Assembly (NCBI GenBank): GCA_946408295.1
Contig: CAMJRT010000059.1
Coordinates: 1 to 7,014 of the forward strand
Source: an uncultured Bacteroidales bacterium
GTDB lineage: Bacteria; Bacteroidota; Bacteroidia; Bacteroidales; UBA932
Length of the DNA stretch: 7,014 nucleotides
Direction: 5' to 3'
A program made the translations under genes and the position numbers. Positions 1 to 5,903 of the stretch are shown one piece after another (positions within the stretch are counted from its first letter, which is position 1; every line of letters starts with the position of its first letter). Under the pieces are notes generated by a model that made no database searches, was not told the origin of the DNA, and was given only the letters and a program-made list of their open reading frames with translations.

Positions 1-848
1 GATGGCTGGACACGATGCCCCGTTTTGCGCACCTGTCCCTGCTGCTCAAGCCGGATGGCAAGGGCCAGTTGAGCAAACGCGACGGCGACAAGATGGGCTT
101 CCCCGTCTTCCCTCTGCGCTGGACCTCACCCGAGGGCGAAGTGTCCCGCGGCTACCGCGAGGACGGCTATTTCCCCGAGGCCTTCGTCAACCTGCTGGCG
201 ATGCTGGGCTGGAACCCGGGCGACGAGCGGGAACTTTTCACCCTGGACGAACTGGTCGAGGCTTTCAGCATCGAACGCATCGTCAAGAGCGGCGCCCGTT
301 TCAATCCCGACAAAGCCAAATGGTACAACAAAGAATACCTGCGCCGCAAAACTCCGGCCGAACTCGCCGAAGCGTTTGTGCCGGTGTTGGAAGAGAAAGG
401 AATCAGCGTGACCGAAGGAGAAGAAAAGAATTTCGCCGACAGGCGATTCGGTCGCGCCTATGTCGAAAAAGTGGTGGCCCTCATCCAGGACCGTGCGACT
501 TTCGTGCGCGACTTCTGGGACATCGCTTCCTATCTTTTTATTTCGCCGACGGAATATGTGGAAAAAGACGCCGCCAAATTCTGGAAGCCCGAGAACACCG
601 CCCTGGCTTTCGAACTGGCCGCCCATATCGCCGCCTATGACAAGGTGCTGGAGAAGGCCGGACTGGAAGCCGAAATCGAGAACTACATCCGATCCCGCGA
701 ATGGCCGATGGGCAAGGTGATGAACTGCCTGCGCCTGGCCCTGGTCGGCGCCTCCAGCGGCCTGGGCATCGCGGATATCGTGTGTCTGATTGGTTTGGAA
801 GAGTTTGGGCGTCGGATTGAACGCGCCCGCAACACGCTGGGAGCCTGA
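1..848 (+). CDS. gltX: Glutamyl-tRNA synthetase, C-terminal part (5' end outside window)
   Basis: This enzyme charges tRNA-Glu with glutamate in the cytoplasm (class I aminoacyl-tRNA synthetase). The first complete codon is at 3 and about 281 codons are visible, so the catalytic N-terminus with the HIGH motif lies upstream. The visible part opens with DTMPRFAHL, followed by the KMSKS-equivalent loop LSKRD at visible residues 23-27 and then GFPVFPL, a strongly conserved block of bacterial GluRS and typical of Bacteroidota. GYREDGYFPEAFVNLLAMLGW and KSGARFNPDKAKWYNKEY are the conserved stem-contact and start of the anticodon-binding helical region. The C-terminal part ends in MGKVMNCLRLALVGASSGLGI, the usual family tail, so the 3' end is intact. 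The TGA stop (846-848) shares its A with the ATG of truB, implying cotranscription and probably translational coupling. Identification is firm; only the missing 5' part limits it. Confidence 0.96.
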   Translation, partial: WLDTMPRFAHLSLLLKPDGKGQLSKRDGDKMGFPVFPLRWTSPEGEVSRGYREDGYFPEAFVNLLAMLGWNPGDERELFTLDELVEAFSIERIVKSGARFNPDKAKWYNKEYLRRKTPAELAEAFVPVLEEKGISVTEGEEKNFADRRFGRAYVEKVVALIQDRATFVRDFWDIASYLFISPTEYVEKDAAKFWKPENTALAFELAAHIAAYDKVLEKAGLEAEIENYIRSREWPMGKVMNCLRLALVGASSGLGIADIVCLIGLEEFGRRIERARNTLGA

Positions 849-1774
849 TGGAGGGCAGTGGAAAGCCTCTTGTGGCAACACCCGGAAGGCCACTCTCAAA
901 GAACATTGGCGACTATCCCGACGGGGTGGTGCTGGTGGTGGACAAGCCCTGGCGATGGACTTCGGCCGATGTCATCCGGAAAATCAAATTCGCCGCGATT
1001 CGTCACTTCGGCAAGAAGAATCTCAAAGTAGGCCACGCGGGAACGCTCGACCCGCTGGCAGACGGCGTGTTGCTCGTCTGTATCGGCGCCGCCACCAAAA
1101 AGGCGGAAGAATACCAGCGCCACGACAAGGAGTACCTCTGTGAACTGGTATTCGGCGCCACCACCCCCTCCTATGATTTGGAGAAAGAGCCGGACGCCTT
1201 CTTCCCCACCGACGGGCTGACGGCTGAGCGCGTCGCGGCCGCCCTGGAAGGCTTCCGGGGGGAACAGATGCAGGTCGCTCCCCTGTTCAGCGCCAAGAAT
1301 ATCGACGGCGTCCGGGCCTACGAACTGGCCCGCCGAGCCTATAAAAAAGGCGAAAAGGTGGATGACAGCCTTGTCCGCGCCAGCCGCGTCGTCATCAGCC
1401 GGCTGGATATGCTGGACTTCGGGATATTTGATAGTTCATCAGACGCTTCCCTTGACAGCACATCAGATGCTTCCGTTGACAGCACATCAGACGCTTCCTC
1501 GTCAGCGGCCTCTTCAAACGGCTCACCCTCCCGAGCCTCCTCCCGCATCCACGTAGCCGATGTGCAAGCGCTTGCCGGCTATCCCGCCGCCCGCCTTCGC
1601 ATCGCCTGCAGCAAAGGCACCTACATCCGCGCCCTCGCCCGCGACATCGGCGAGACCCTCGGCTGCGGTGCCCTCATCAGCCGCCTTCGCCGCAGCGCCA
1701 GCGGCACCTTCACCCTCCGCCAAGCCCTCACCCTCGACCAGGCCCTTGCCCTCTTCCAAGACGGCAACCGGTAG
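848..1774 (+). CDS. truB: tRNA pseudouridine(55) synthase TruB with a low-complexity insertion
   Basis: TruB isomerises uridine 55 to pseudouridine in the T-loop of tRNAs. The protein has 308 residues. Visible family blocks are VVLVVDKPWRWTSADV (about 27-42), the catalytic motif VGHAGTLDPLADGVL with nucleophile Asp68, KEYLCELVFGATTPSYDLE, the substrate-loop block QVAPLFSAKNIDGVRAYELAR, and CSKGTYIRALARDIG with C-terminal SRLRRSASGTF. Between the strand VISRLDMLDF and IHVADVQAL sits a Ser/Asp/Ala-rich stretch (residues about 195-233) absent from ordinary TruB. It largely explains the length over the roughly 235-240 residues I expect for Bacteroidota. All catalytic blocks flank it intact and in frame, so activity is probably retained. 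The ATG at 848 overlaps the gltX stop; the first ~20 residues are not family-conserved, so a later non-ATG start cannot be excluded. Confidence 0.95.
   Translation: MEGSGKPLVATPGRPLSKNIGDYPDGVVLVVDKPWRWTSADVIRKIKFAAIRHFGKKNLKVGHAGTLDPLADGVLLVCIGAATKKAEEYQRHDKEYLCELVFGATTPSYDLEKEPDAFFPTDGLTAERVAAALEGFRGEQMQVAPLFSAKNIDGVRAYELARRAYKKGEKVDDSLVRASRVVISRLDMLDFGIFDSSSDASLDSTSDASVDSTSDASSSAASSNGSPSRASSRIHVADVQALAGYPAARLRIACSKGTYIRALARDIGETLGCGALISRLRRSASGTFTLRQALTLDQALALFQDGNR
1437..1499 (+). repeat. 24-bp in-frame tandem repeat inside truB (about 2.6 copies)
   Basis: Two full 24-bp units (1437-1460 and 1461-1484) differ at two positions only, and a partial third unit follows at 1485-1499. Each encodes S-D-A-S-(L/V)-D-S-T. 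Because the period is a multiple of three, gain or loss of units would keep truB in frame. The Ser/Ala-rich stretch to about 1546 continues the composition without the exact repeat and may be decayed copies. Confidence 0.9.
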
Positions 1775-1867
1775 ACCGACGCCGACTGACTTCTACTCCC
1801 CGGTAACCGGTCAAGTGTAGATATCAAACCCCCGGACACACCTCGTATGCGTATCGAGATTACCTGA

Positions 1868-2323
1868 TTATCTCTCGAGTATCTGATGAGCGGCGTTCTT
1901 GGTGTCCACCTTCTCGATGATGCGCTCCAAGATTCCATTCTCGTCAAAGATGAACGTGCGCCGAAGCGTACCCAAGACAGTCTTGCCATACATCTTCTTC
2001 TCGCCCCAGGCGCCGAAAGACTGAAGCATTTCCGTCGTCGTGTCCGCCAACAGCCGGAACGGGAGTTCGTACTTCGCTCGGAATCCCGTGTGGGACTTCG
2101 CGCTGTCCTTGCTAACGCCCACCACATTGTAGCCTGCCGCAGTCAAAGCAGCGTAATTGTCCCGGAACGAGCAGGCTTCCGCCGTGCATCCGGACGTATT
2201 ATCCTTGGGATAGAAGTAAATGATGGTCTTCTTCCCCTTCCCGATGAAATCCTCCGACTTCACCTTGTTCCCGTCCTGGTCCACCACCTCGAAGGACGGC
2301 ATCTTATCTCCAATTTTCAACAT
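1868..2323 (-). CDS. bcp: Thiol peroxidase of the Bcp/AhpC-TSA family (peroxiredoxin Q)
   Basis: Bcp reduces hydrogen peroxide and organic hydroperoxides in the cytoplasm using thioredoxin-type electron donors. The protein has 151 residues, close to the ~156 of E. coli Bcp. After the start MLKIGDKMPSF (typical for the family) comes IIYFYPKDNTSGCTAEACSFRD, with peroxidatic Cys46 in the TxxC context and the resolving Cys51 five residues later, as in atypical 2-Cys Bcp enzymes. The later blocks VVGVSKDSAKSHTGFRAKY and LPFRLLADTT also match the family, and GKTVLGTLRRTFIFDENG is the standard C-terminal strand region. I chose the ATG at 2321-2323. An in-frame TTG at 2354-2356 would add 11 residues but overlaps the ATPase stop. 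The 29-bp gap to the ATPase is A/T-rich without a clear Shine-Dalgarno or TAnnTTTG box, so readthrough from the ATPase gene is possible. Confidence 0.93.
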   Translation of the reverse strand: MLKIGDKMPSFEVVDQDGNKVKSEDFIGKGKKTIIYFYPKDNTSGCTAEACSFRDNYAALTAAGYNVVGVSKDSAKSHTGFRAKYELPFRLLADTTTEMLQSFGAWGEKKMYGKTVLGTLRRTFIFDENGILERIIEKVDTKNAAHQILER

Positions 2324-2352
2324 ATAATTATAAAGTTTAACGATACGCAAAA

Positions 2353-3501
2353 TCAAACTTCTCCGACATATTGCCGTCGAATCCAGAAAGAGAAAAAGCG
2401 ATTGGTAATGGAGTACGCATTGTTTTCTCGGGTTACCATTTCGTTCTCATAGAGAATTTTGAGCGCGCTCTGGACGGTACTCGGGCTCTTCAAGGCGTTC
2501 CGACGAACAAAAGCCATTGAAGTCGGAGCGGTCGCTTTCCCCTCACGGGCAATCGCAATCAGCAGCGCCTTCTGGGTTTGGGAAATGTTGCTGAACTGCT
2601 CTTCAAAACCGCGACTGCCGATAGAAACGACGTAATCAAAGACGCTGTCCACGCTGGCTATCGTAGCCTCATCGCCGGAGGGCAGTTGTCCATATAATTC
2701 ATTCAGTATGCGCTGGACATACCAAGTATGACCTTCCAACCTGTCATAGATTCTGTCAAAACATTCTCGCCCGAGAGACTTGCCGGCTTCGGCAAAATGA
2801 TGAGCGGCAAATTGATAATATTTATCCTTGTCAATGGCATCCAAATACAAGGGAACGCAACTCATATAAAACGGCTCCGATGGATTGTTGAAAATTTGAT
2901 CCATCATACGTCTCTTGCTTCCCGAGAAAATAAAATAGGTATTCTTGCACTTCTGCACATAGGTCCGAAGCAACGCAAGGACATTGTCTTCCGGAAAGTC
3001 TGCAATTTGCTGAAACTCATCGATAGCAACCAGGCACGGTATTTCAGATGACTCAAGATAAGAAAATATCTCCTCCAAGCTATCCTTCGGACGCTCGATA
3101 TCTCCCAACGACAAATCAAAGCGGAACTGCCCCGTCACTTGATCAAGTTTGAATCCGGGCCTCAAGGACTGCACTATTTGGAAAAACCGCTCCAGACGTT
3201 TTTGTCCCGACGATTTCAAACTATCCGTAATCGTACGTCCCAAAAACAAAATCATCTCAGAAAGAGAACTCGCCGCGTACAAATCAATGCTGAATGTGCG
3301 AAATTTCGATGCGATTTCCTTCTGGGCAAAAACGTGCGAAACCAGGCCCGACTTTCCCATACGACGGGGCGAAATCAAGACTGTATTTCGGCCATTGAGG
3401 ATGTTAGCAATCAGCGAATGCGTCTCCAATCTCCTGTCACAGAAATACTTGTCGGACACATAATCACTTGTAATAATAAAAGGATTCAGCGGACTCATCA
3501 T
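2353..3501 (-). CDS. AAA-type ATP-binding protein (archaeal-type ATPase, PF01637-like) with C-terminal winged helix
   Basis: The protein has 382 residues and appears cytoplasmic; no signal peptide or membrane segment is seen. It opens with NPFIITSDYVSDKYFCDR, the usual preface of this ATPase family. The Walker A is SPRRMGKS (about residues 44-51), a form characteristic of the family rather than the canonical GxxxxGK. Walker B is CLVAIDEFQQI with Asp161 and Glu162. FIFSGSKRRMMDQIF (about 190-204) is the sensor-like strand, and GHTWYVQRILNELY is the family's helical-lid motif. The last ~80 residues (SQTQKALLIAIA ... SPSTVQSALKILYENEMVT) look like a winged helix-turn-helix. These proteins occur in many copies in Bacteroidota genomes and their role is mostly unknown. 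The gene is visibly poorer in G+C than its neighbours, suggesting acquisition. Two adjacent ATGs (3501, 3498) are equally plausible starts; a TTG at 3516 is unlikely because it lies in the predicted -7 box. Confidence 0.82.
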   Translation of the reverse strand: MMSPLNPFIITSDYVSDKYFCDRRLETHSLIANILNGRNTVLISPRRMGKSGLVSHVFAQKEIASKFRTFSIDLYAASSLSEMILFLGRTITDSLKSSGQKRLERFFQIVQSLRPGFKLDQVTGQFRFDLSLGDIERPKDSLEEIFSYLESSEIPCLVAIDEFQQIADFPEDNVLALLRTYVQKCKNTYFIFSGSKRRMMDQIFNNPSEPFYMSCVPLYLDAIDKDKYYQFAAHHFAEAGKSLGRECFDRIYDRLEGHTWYVQRILNELYGQLPSGDEATIASVDSVFDYVVSIGSRGFEEQFSNISQTQKALLIAIAREGKATAPTSMAFVRRNALKSPSTVQSALKILYENEMVTRENNAYSITNRFFSFWIRRQYVGEV

Positions 3502-3513
3502 TATCAATTTTTG

Positions 3514-3545
3514 CAAAGATAATCAAGCCGAACAAATTATACAAA
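3514..3545 (-). promoter_or_regulatory. Predicted Bacteroidota housekeeping promoter for the ATPase gene
   Basis: On the minus strand a -33 element TTTG (3542-3545) is followed after 20 bases by TATCTTTG (3514-3521). This matches the known Bacteroidota consensus TTTG-N19-21-TAnnTTTG exactly, including spacing. Transcription would start near 3507-3511, leaving only about 6-10 bases before the ATG at 3501, so the mRNA would be nearly leaderless. Confidence 0.65.
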
Positions 3546-3550
3546 TCTAA

Positions 3551-3585
3551 ATTACCTAAACCTAAATAATTTAGCTTTAGGTAAT
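3551..3585. repeat. 35-bp near-perfect palindrome upstream of the ATPase promoter
   Basis: The two halves pair at 16 of 17 positions around a single central A at 3568; the only mismatch is C/C at 3561 and 3575. The outer arms ATTACCTAAA (3551-3560) and TTTAGGTAAT (3576-3585) are perfect, and the inner arms CTAAAT/ATTTAG are too. It lies five bases upstream of the -33 box on the ATPase side, a position suited to a dimeric regulator. It is A/T-rich, unlike the GC-rich repeats that follow. It has no T-tract typical of an intrinsic terminator. Confidence 0.8.
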
Positions 3586-3603
3586 GCCACCAGCGGAAGT
3601 GTC

Positions 3604-3691
3604 GAAGGTCCCGCTAGCGGTGATGGGACTTTCAGCGCTTTTCCCGTATTTTCGCTTGAAGTCCCCCTCTTTCGGGTGGGACTATCAGCGC
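3604..3691. repeat. Duplicated hairpin unit, about 54-bp period
   Basis: Two related units begin with GAAG(G)TCCC at 3604 and 3658 and end with GGGACTTTCAGCGC (3625-3638) and GGGACTATCAGCGC (3678-3691), 13 of 14 bases identical. In each, the 5' TCCC block pairs with the GGGA block to make a hairpin: GTCCC/GGGAC in the first, AGTCCC/GGGACT in the second. The loops differ; the first contains the palindrome CCGCTAGCGG. No start or reading frame with a protein-like composition crosses it. A third GAAGTCCC occurs at 3914-3921. Confidence 0.7.
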
Positions 3692-3768
3692 CCAGCCCGG
3701 CAACTCGGCAGTCTAACGCGTTAATTACTAGTTTACAATCTAACCACCGTTAAATCGCTGACGCTGAA

Positions 3769-3945
3769 GGCGCGAGGAGTGGTGCTGGCCGTGGGCGTGT
3801 CCACCCCCGGACACGGGAAGGGGGCGGGGCCCGTCGGCAGCAAGTTATCGCGAAGCGATGACGAAGATGACGATGGGAGGGGCCGAAGTGCAGAACGCCA
3901 ACGGCGTTCGAACGAAGTCCCACGGCCAGCACCACTCCTCGCGCC
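3769..3945. repeat. 177-bp element with perfect 27-bp terminal inverted repeats
   Basis: The left arm (3769-3795) and right arm (3919-3945) are perfect reverse complements over 27 bases. The 123-bp interior has its own perfect small hairpins: CGTGTCC/GGACACG (3796-3802 with 3809-3815), ATCGC-GAA-GCGAT (3847-3859) and GAACGCC-AAC-GGCGTTC (3893-3909). The whole could fold as a multibranched RNA or cruciform. Short open frames cross it on both strands but have arginine- and proline-rich shadow composition and no similarity I recognise. It could be a MITE/REP-like dispersed repeat or a structured non-coding RNA. No clean target-site duplication flanks the arms. Confidence 0.75.
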
Positions 3946-3970
3946 GGCTGTGATGAAGGCAAAGAATGCG

Positions 3971-4026
3971 TGTCGCCCGCGACATCGTGAGCGGGAGGGG
4001 CCCACAAGCGAAGCGAAATGGGAGGG
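3971..4026. repeat. Second GC-rich repeat block sharing modules with the inverted element
   Basis: GCGAAGCGA recurs at 3850-3858 and 4008-4016. GGGAGGGGCC recurs at 3875-3884 and 3993-4002, with GGGAGGG again at 4020-4026. TGTCGC-CC-GCGACA (3971-3984) is a perfect short hairpin, but CCCGC (3976-3980) can instead pair with GCGGG (3991-3995), so two structures are mutually exclusive. The stretch 3586-4053 holds only these repeats and no gene I can support. Confidence 0.6.
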
Positions 4027-4053
4027 ATAGTATAAACTGACCCTTATTTTGCT

Positions 4054-4061
4054 TACCTTTG
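4054..4061 (+). promoter_or_regulatory. Predicted -7 promoter box upstream of mntP
   Basis: TACCTTTG followed by C matches the Bacteroidota -7 consensus TAnnTTTG. It stands 28 bases before the mntP ATG, giving a leader of roughly 20-25 bases. No TTTG is found 19-21 bases upstream, so the -33 element is missing or degenerate. AAGGGA at 4071-4076 is only a weak, distant ribosome-binding candidate. Confidence 0.5.
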
Positions 4062-4089
4062 CGGCTGCGTAAGGGAAAAAACGTCAAAA

Positions 4090-4668
4090 ATGGAACATTG
4101 GGAAATAATGATGATAGCCTTCGGGGTGTCGATGGACGCTTTTGCCGTTTCTGTCGGCAAAGGGCTCTCGTTACCCCGAATCAAGCCACGGCACAGCATA
4201 AGTGTCGCCCTCTGGTTCGGTGGATTTCAGGCCCTGATGCCCTTGCTGGGCTATTGTCTCGGACGCTCCTTCGCCTCGTTGATGGAACGATTTGACCATT
4301 GGACCGCCTTCGCCCTGCTGGCTCTGATTGGCGGCAATATGATGCGCGAGGCACTCCGCGAGCCTCGGGTTCAAGACGACGCGGAGACGACATCCCACGC
4401 AAGTGATTTCGGATTTCGGACGATGCTGGGCCTGGCCATCGCCACCAGCATAGACGCGTTGGCCTGCGGCGTTTCCTTTGCAATGCTCGGCTGCAACATC
4501 TGGCTCTGCGTACTGGTAATCGGCCTGGTCACCGCGTCATTCAGTGTAGTCGGACTCTATCTGGGACACCGTGTCGGCAGCCGTTTCCGACGCAACAGCA
4601 CCCTGGCCGGCGGCATCCTTCTGATTTTTATCGGCCTGAAAATCCTGATAGAGCACCTGTTCTTCTAG
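4090..4668 (+). CDS. mntP: Manganese efflux pump MntP
   Basis: MntP exports Mn2+ across the inner membrane and protects against manganese excess. The protein has 192 residues against 188 in E. coli. The two internally repeated signature segments are present: AFGVSMDAFAVSVGKGL with Asp16 in helix 1, and GLAIATSIDALACGVSFA with Asp122 in helix 4. Six hydrophobic segments fit roughly residues 1-24, 36-60, 70-89, 110-131, 133-158 and 170-191, with a charged cytoplasmic-type loop (REPRVQDDAETTSHASD) between helices 3 and 4. The ATG at 4090 places the first signature at the usual position. The gene stands alone on the plus strand, between the repeat block and the end of the converging phosphatase operon. 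In other phyla mntP is often under a Mn2+ riboswitch; I see no such leader here. Confidence 0.93.
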   Translation: MEHWEIMMIAFGVSMDAFAVSVGKGLSLPRIKPRHSISVALWFGGFQALMPLLGYCLGRSFASLMERFDHWTAFALLALIGGNMMREALREPRVQDDAETTSHASDFGFRTMLGLAIATSIDALACGVSFAMLGCNIWLCVLVIGLVTASFSVVGLYLGHRVGSRFRRNSTLAGGILLIFIGLKILIEHLFF

Positions 4669-4786
4669 CGGATAATGTCGCCGCTCTTTGTAACCGGGAA
4701 CGCCAGAGACAGCGAGAGGTGCGGGAGCGTTGAGGGAGTACGAGATAGGAGACCTCGCGCGCGGTGCAGCAACTTCGGCGGCGCCT

Positions 4787-5602
4787 CTATTCGAGATAGC
4801 GGTCCCGGAGGACCTGGCGGTCGGCGGGAGAGACGAGCAGGATTTCTTCCAGATACTGGTCCATCGAGCCGTACTTGCGGTCGATGAGGTCGAGCGCGTC
4901 GATAAAGTAGTCCTCGTTGGCGCCGACCAGGGAACGGACCACCGTCAGTTCGGCGTCCCCGCCTCCCTGGGAGAGAATCATCGCCGTCGCCCGCTCGATT
5001 TCGGGTGCGAAAGCCTCGTTGGTCAGCCGATAATCCTCCAGCACCGTCTCCCGCGAAGCACCCAGGGCGAAAAGGATGAAAGCGGAACCCAAACCGGTGC
5101 GGTCCTTCCCCTGCGCGCAATGCCAGAGGATGGCTCCTTCCGGCGTAGAGAGGATTTTCTGGAAAAAGGCGGCATACTGCAACTGGGTGTACTCGCTGTC
5201 CACCATCGCCACATACATCGTCCGCGCGAACTCTTGCACGAAAGGATGCGAAGCCCCCTTCGACACGAAATCCCGGTAGCCCCGGATACCCGTACCCTGA
5301 AGCCGCTCCATACTGACCTGCGCCTCCCGGGCATCCAGCGTGGGAAGGAAGAAATACTCCGCCCCCTCCACCGGACGGTCGGGCGACTGGCTCACTTCCA
5401 TTTCCATCCGGAAATCAAAATCCACCGCCAGGTGAAACTCCTCGCGCAAGCGTTGTATATCCCGGTCGGAAGCCTTGCTCAAATCACCGCTGCGCAAAAG
5501 GCGCCCCGCCTTGACCCTGCGGCCATCCCGCATCACATACCCCTTCAAATCCCGGGCATTGGGAATCGAATCCATCCGGAGGGATTGAGACTCCAGACTC
5601 AT
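4787..5602 (-). CDS. Cysteine-based protein (Tyr/Ser or lipid) phosphatase, Y_phosphatase3 type
   Basis: The protein has 271 residues and no signal peptide, so it is probably cytoplasmic. SIPNARDLKGY near the N-terminus and GRLLRSGDLSKAS (about 33-45) are standard for the PF13350 family. The P-loop HCAQGKDRTG places the nucleophile Cys at residue 162 and the phosphate-binding Arg at 168. GLGSAFILFALGASRETVLEDYRLTNE follows as in MptpB/LipA-type enzymes, whose HCxxGKDRTG loop can act on phosphotyrosine, phosphoserine or phosphoinositides. The segment usually read as a V-[ID]-L-R-S block is here AVDFDFRMEMEVSQSPD, slightly divergent. The ATG at 5600-5602 overlaps the STAS stop as ATGA; an ATG nine codons later is the alternative start. 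Position as last operon gene, coupled to a STAS protein, suggests a substrate within partner-switch signalling, but the substrate is inferred only. Confidence 0.88.
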   Translation of the reverse strand: MSLESQSLRMDSIPNARDLKGYVMRDGRRVKAGRLLRSGDLSKASDRDIQRLREEFHLAVDFDFRMEMEVSQSPDRPVEGAEYFFLPTLDAREAQVSMERLQGTGIRGYRDFVSKGASHPFVQEFARTMYVAMVDSEYTQLQYAAFFQKILSTPEGAILWHCAQGKDRTGLGSAFILFALGASRETVLEDYRLTNEAFAPEIERATAMILSQGGGDAELTVVRSLVGANEDYFIDALDLIDRKYGSMDQYLEEILLVSPADRQVLRDRYLE

Positions 5603-5901
5603 AGAATCCTGATGATGTTGGAAAAACCGGTGATATCGAACACCTCTTTTACCTGCGTCTGCATATGGGTCAGCACCATCTTGCCGCCACGGCCCTGCAC
5701 CGCTTTCTGCAGCATCAGGAACACGCGCAAACCCTGGCTGGAGGTATATTCGAGCCCGGAGCAATCCAACTCGATATCCTTCATATCGCCTTGCATAATG
5801 AAGGTCAAATCTTCTTGAAACTGGGCGGCATTGGTCGTATCCACCCTACCCTTGATTTGGACAAGCACCTTGTCCACAGGACTGATAACTTTTACTTCCA
5901 T
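5599..5901 (-). CDS. STAS-domain anti-sigma factor antagonist (RsbV/SpoIIAA-like)
   Basis: In partner switching the unphosphorylated STAS protein binds the HATPase kinase and releases that kinase's target; phosphorylation on a conserved serine reverses this. The protein is 100 residues, a single STAS domain. VLVQIKGRVDTTNAAQFQEDL is the typical beta-alpha start. DIELDCSGLEYTSSQGLRVFL carries the phosphorylation loop: aligned on the Gly-Leu, Ser55 matches SpoIIAA Ser58. The C-terminal strand KMVLTHMQTQVKEVFDITGF is also typical. It begins two bases after the stop of the HATPase gene and its own TGA overlaps the phosphatase ATG (ATGA), so all three are likely translated together. Bacteroidota lack a classical SigB/SigF, so the downstream target is not evident. 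Confidence 0.92.
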   Translation of the reverse strand: MEVKVISPVDKVLVQIKGRVDTTNAAQFQEDLTFIMQGDMKDIELDCSGLEYTSSQGLRVFLMLQKAVQGRGGKMVLTHMQTQVKEVFDITGFSNIIRIL

Positions 5902-5903
5902 AA

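Noticed and set aside
1775..1867. Intrinsic terminator between convergent truB and bcp
   Set aside because: Only short stems (CCGG/CCGG, CTCG/CGAG, GAGAT/ATCTC) without T-tracts; not supportable.
3714..3723. Palindrome TAACGCGTTA
   Set aside because: Only 10 bp with no neighbouring promoter or second copy; chance occurrence is plausible.
3760..3952. Target-site duplication around the 177-bp inverted element
   Set aside because: The flanks share only GCTG at unequal distances from the arms, not a clean duplication.
3733..4087. Several 80-90 codon open frames on both strands over the repeat block
   Set aside because: They run through perfect inverted repeats, have Arg/Pro/Ser-rich shadow composition, no ribosome-binding site and no recognisable motif.
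4021..4089. yybP-ykoY manganese riboswitch ahead of mntP
   Set aside because: Only about 28 bases separate the predicted -7 box from the ATG, and the conserved riboswitch core sequences are not seen.
4669..4786. Terminator or RNA gene between mntP and the phosphatase
   Set aside because: No stable stem with a T-tract and no tRNA or other RNA signature; the stretch appears empty.
4665..5818. Long open frames overlapping the phosphatase gene (plus strand 4730-5818; minus strand 4665-5120)
   Set aside because: They lie opposite or out of frame with the phosphatase, whose catalytic motif and family blocks are clear; GC-rich DNA commonly leaves such open shadow frames.
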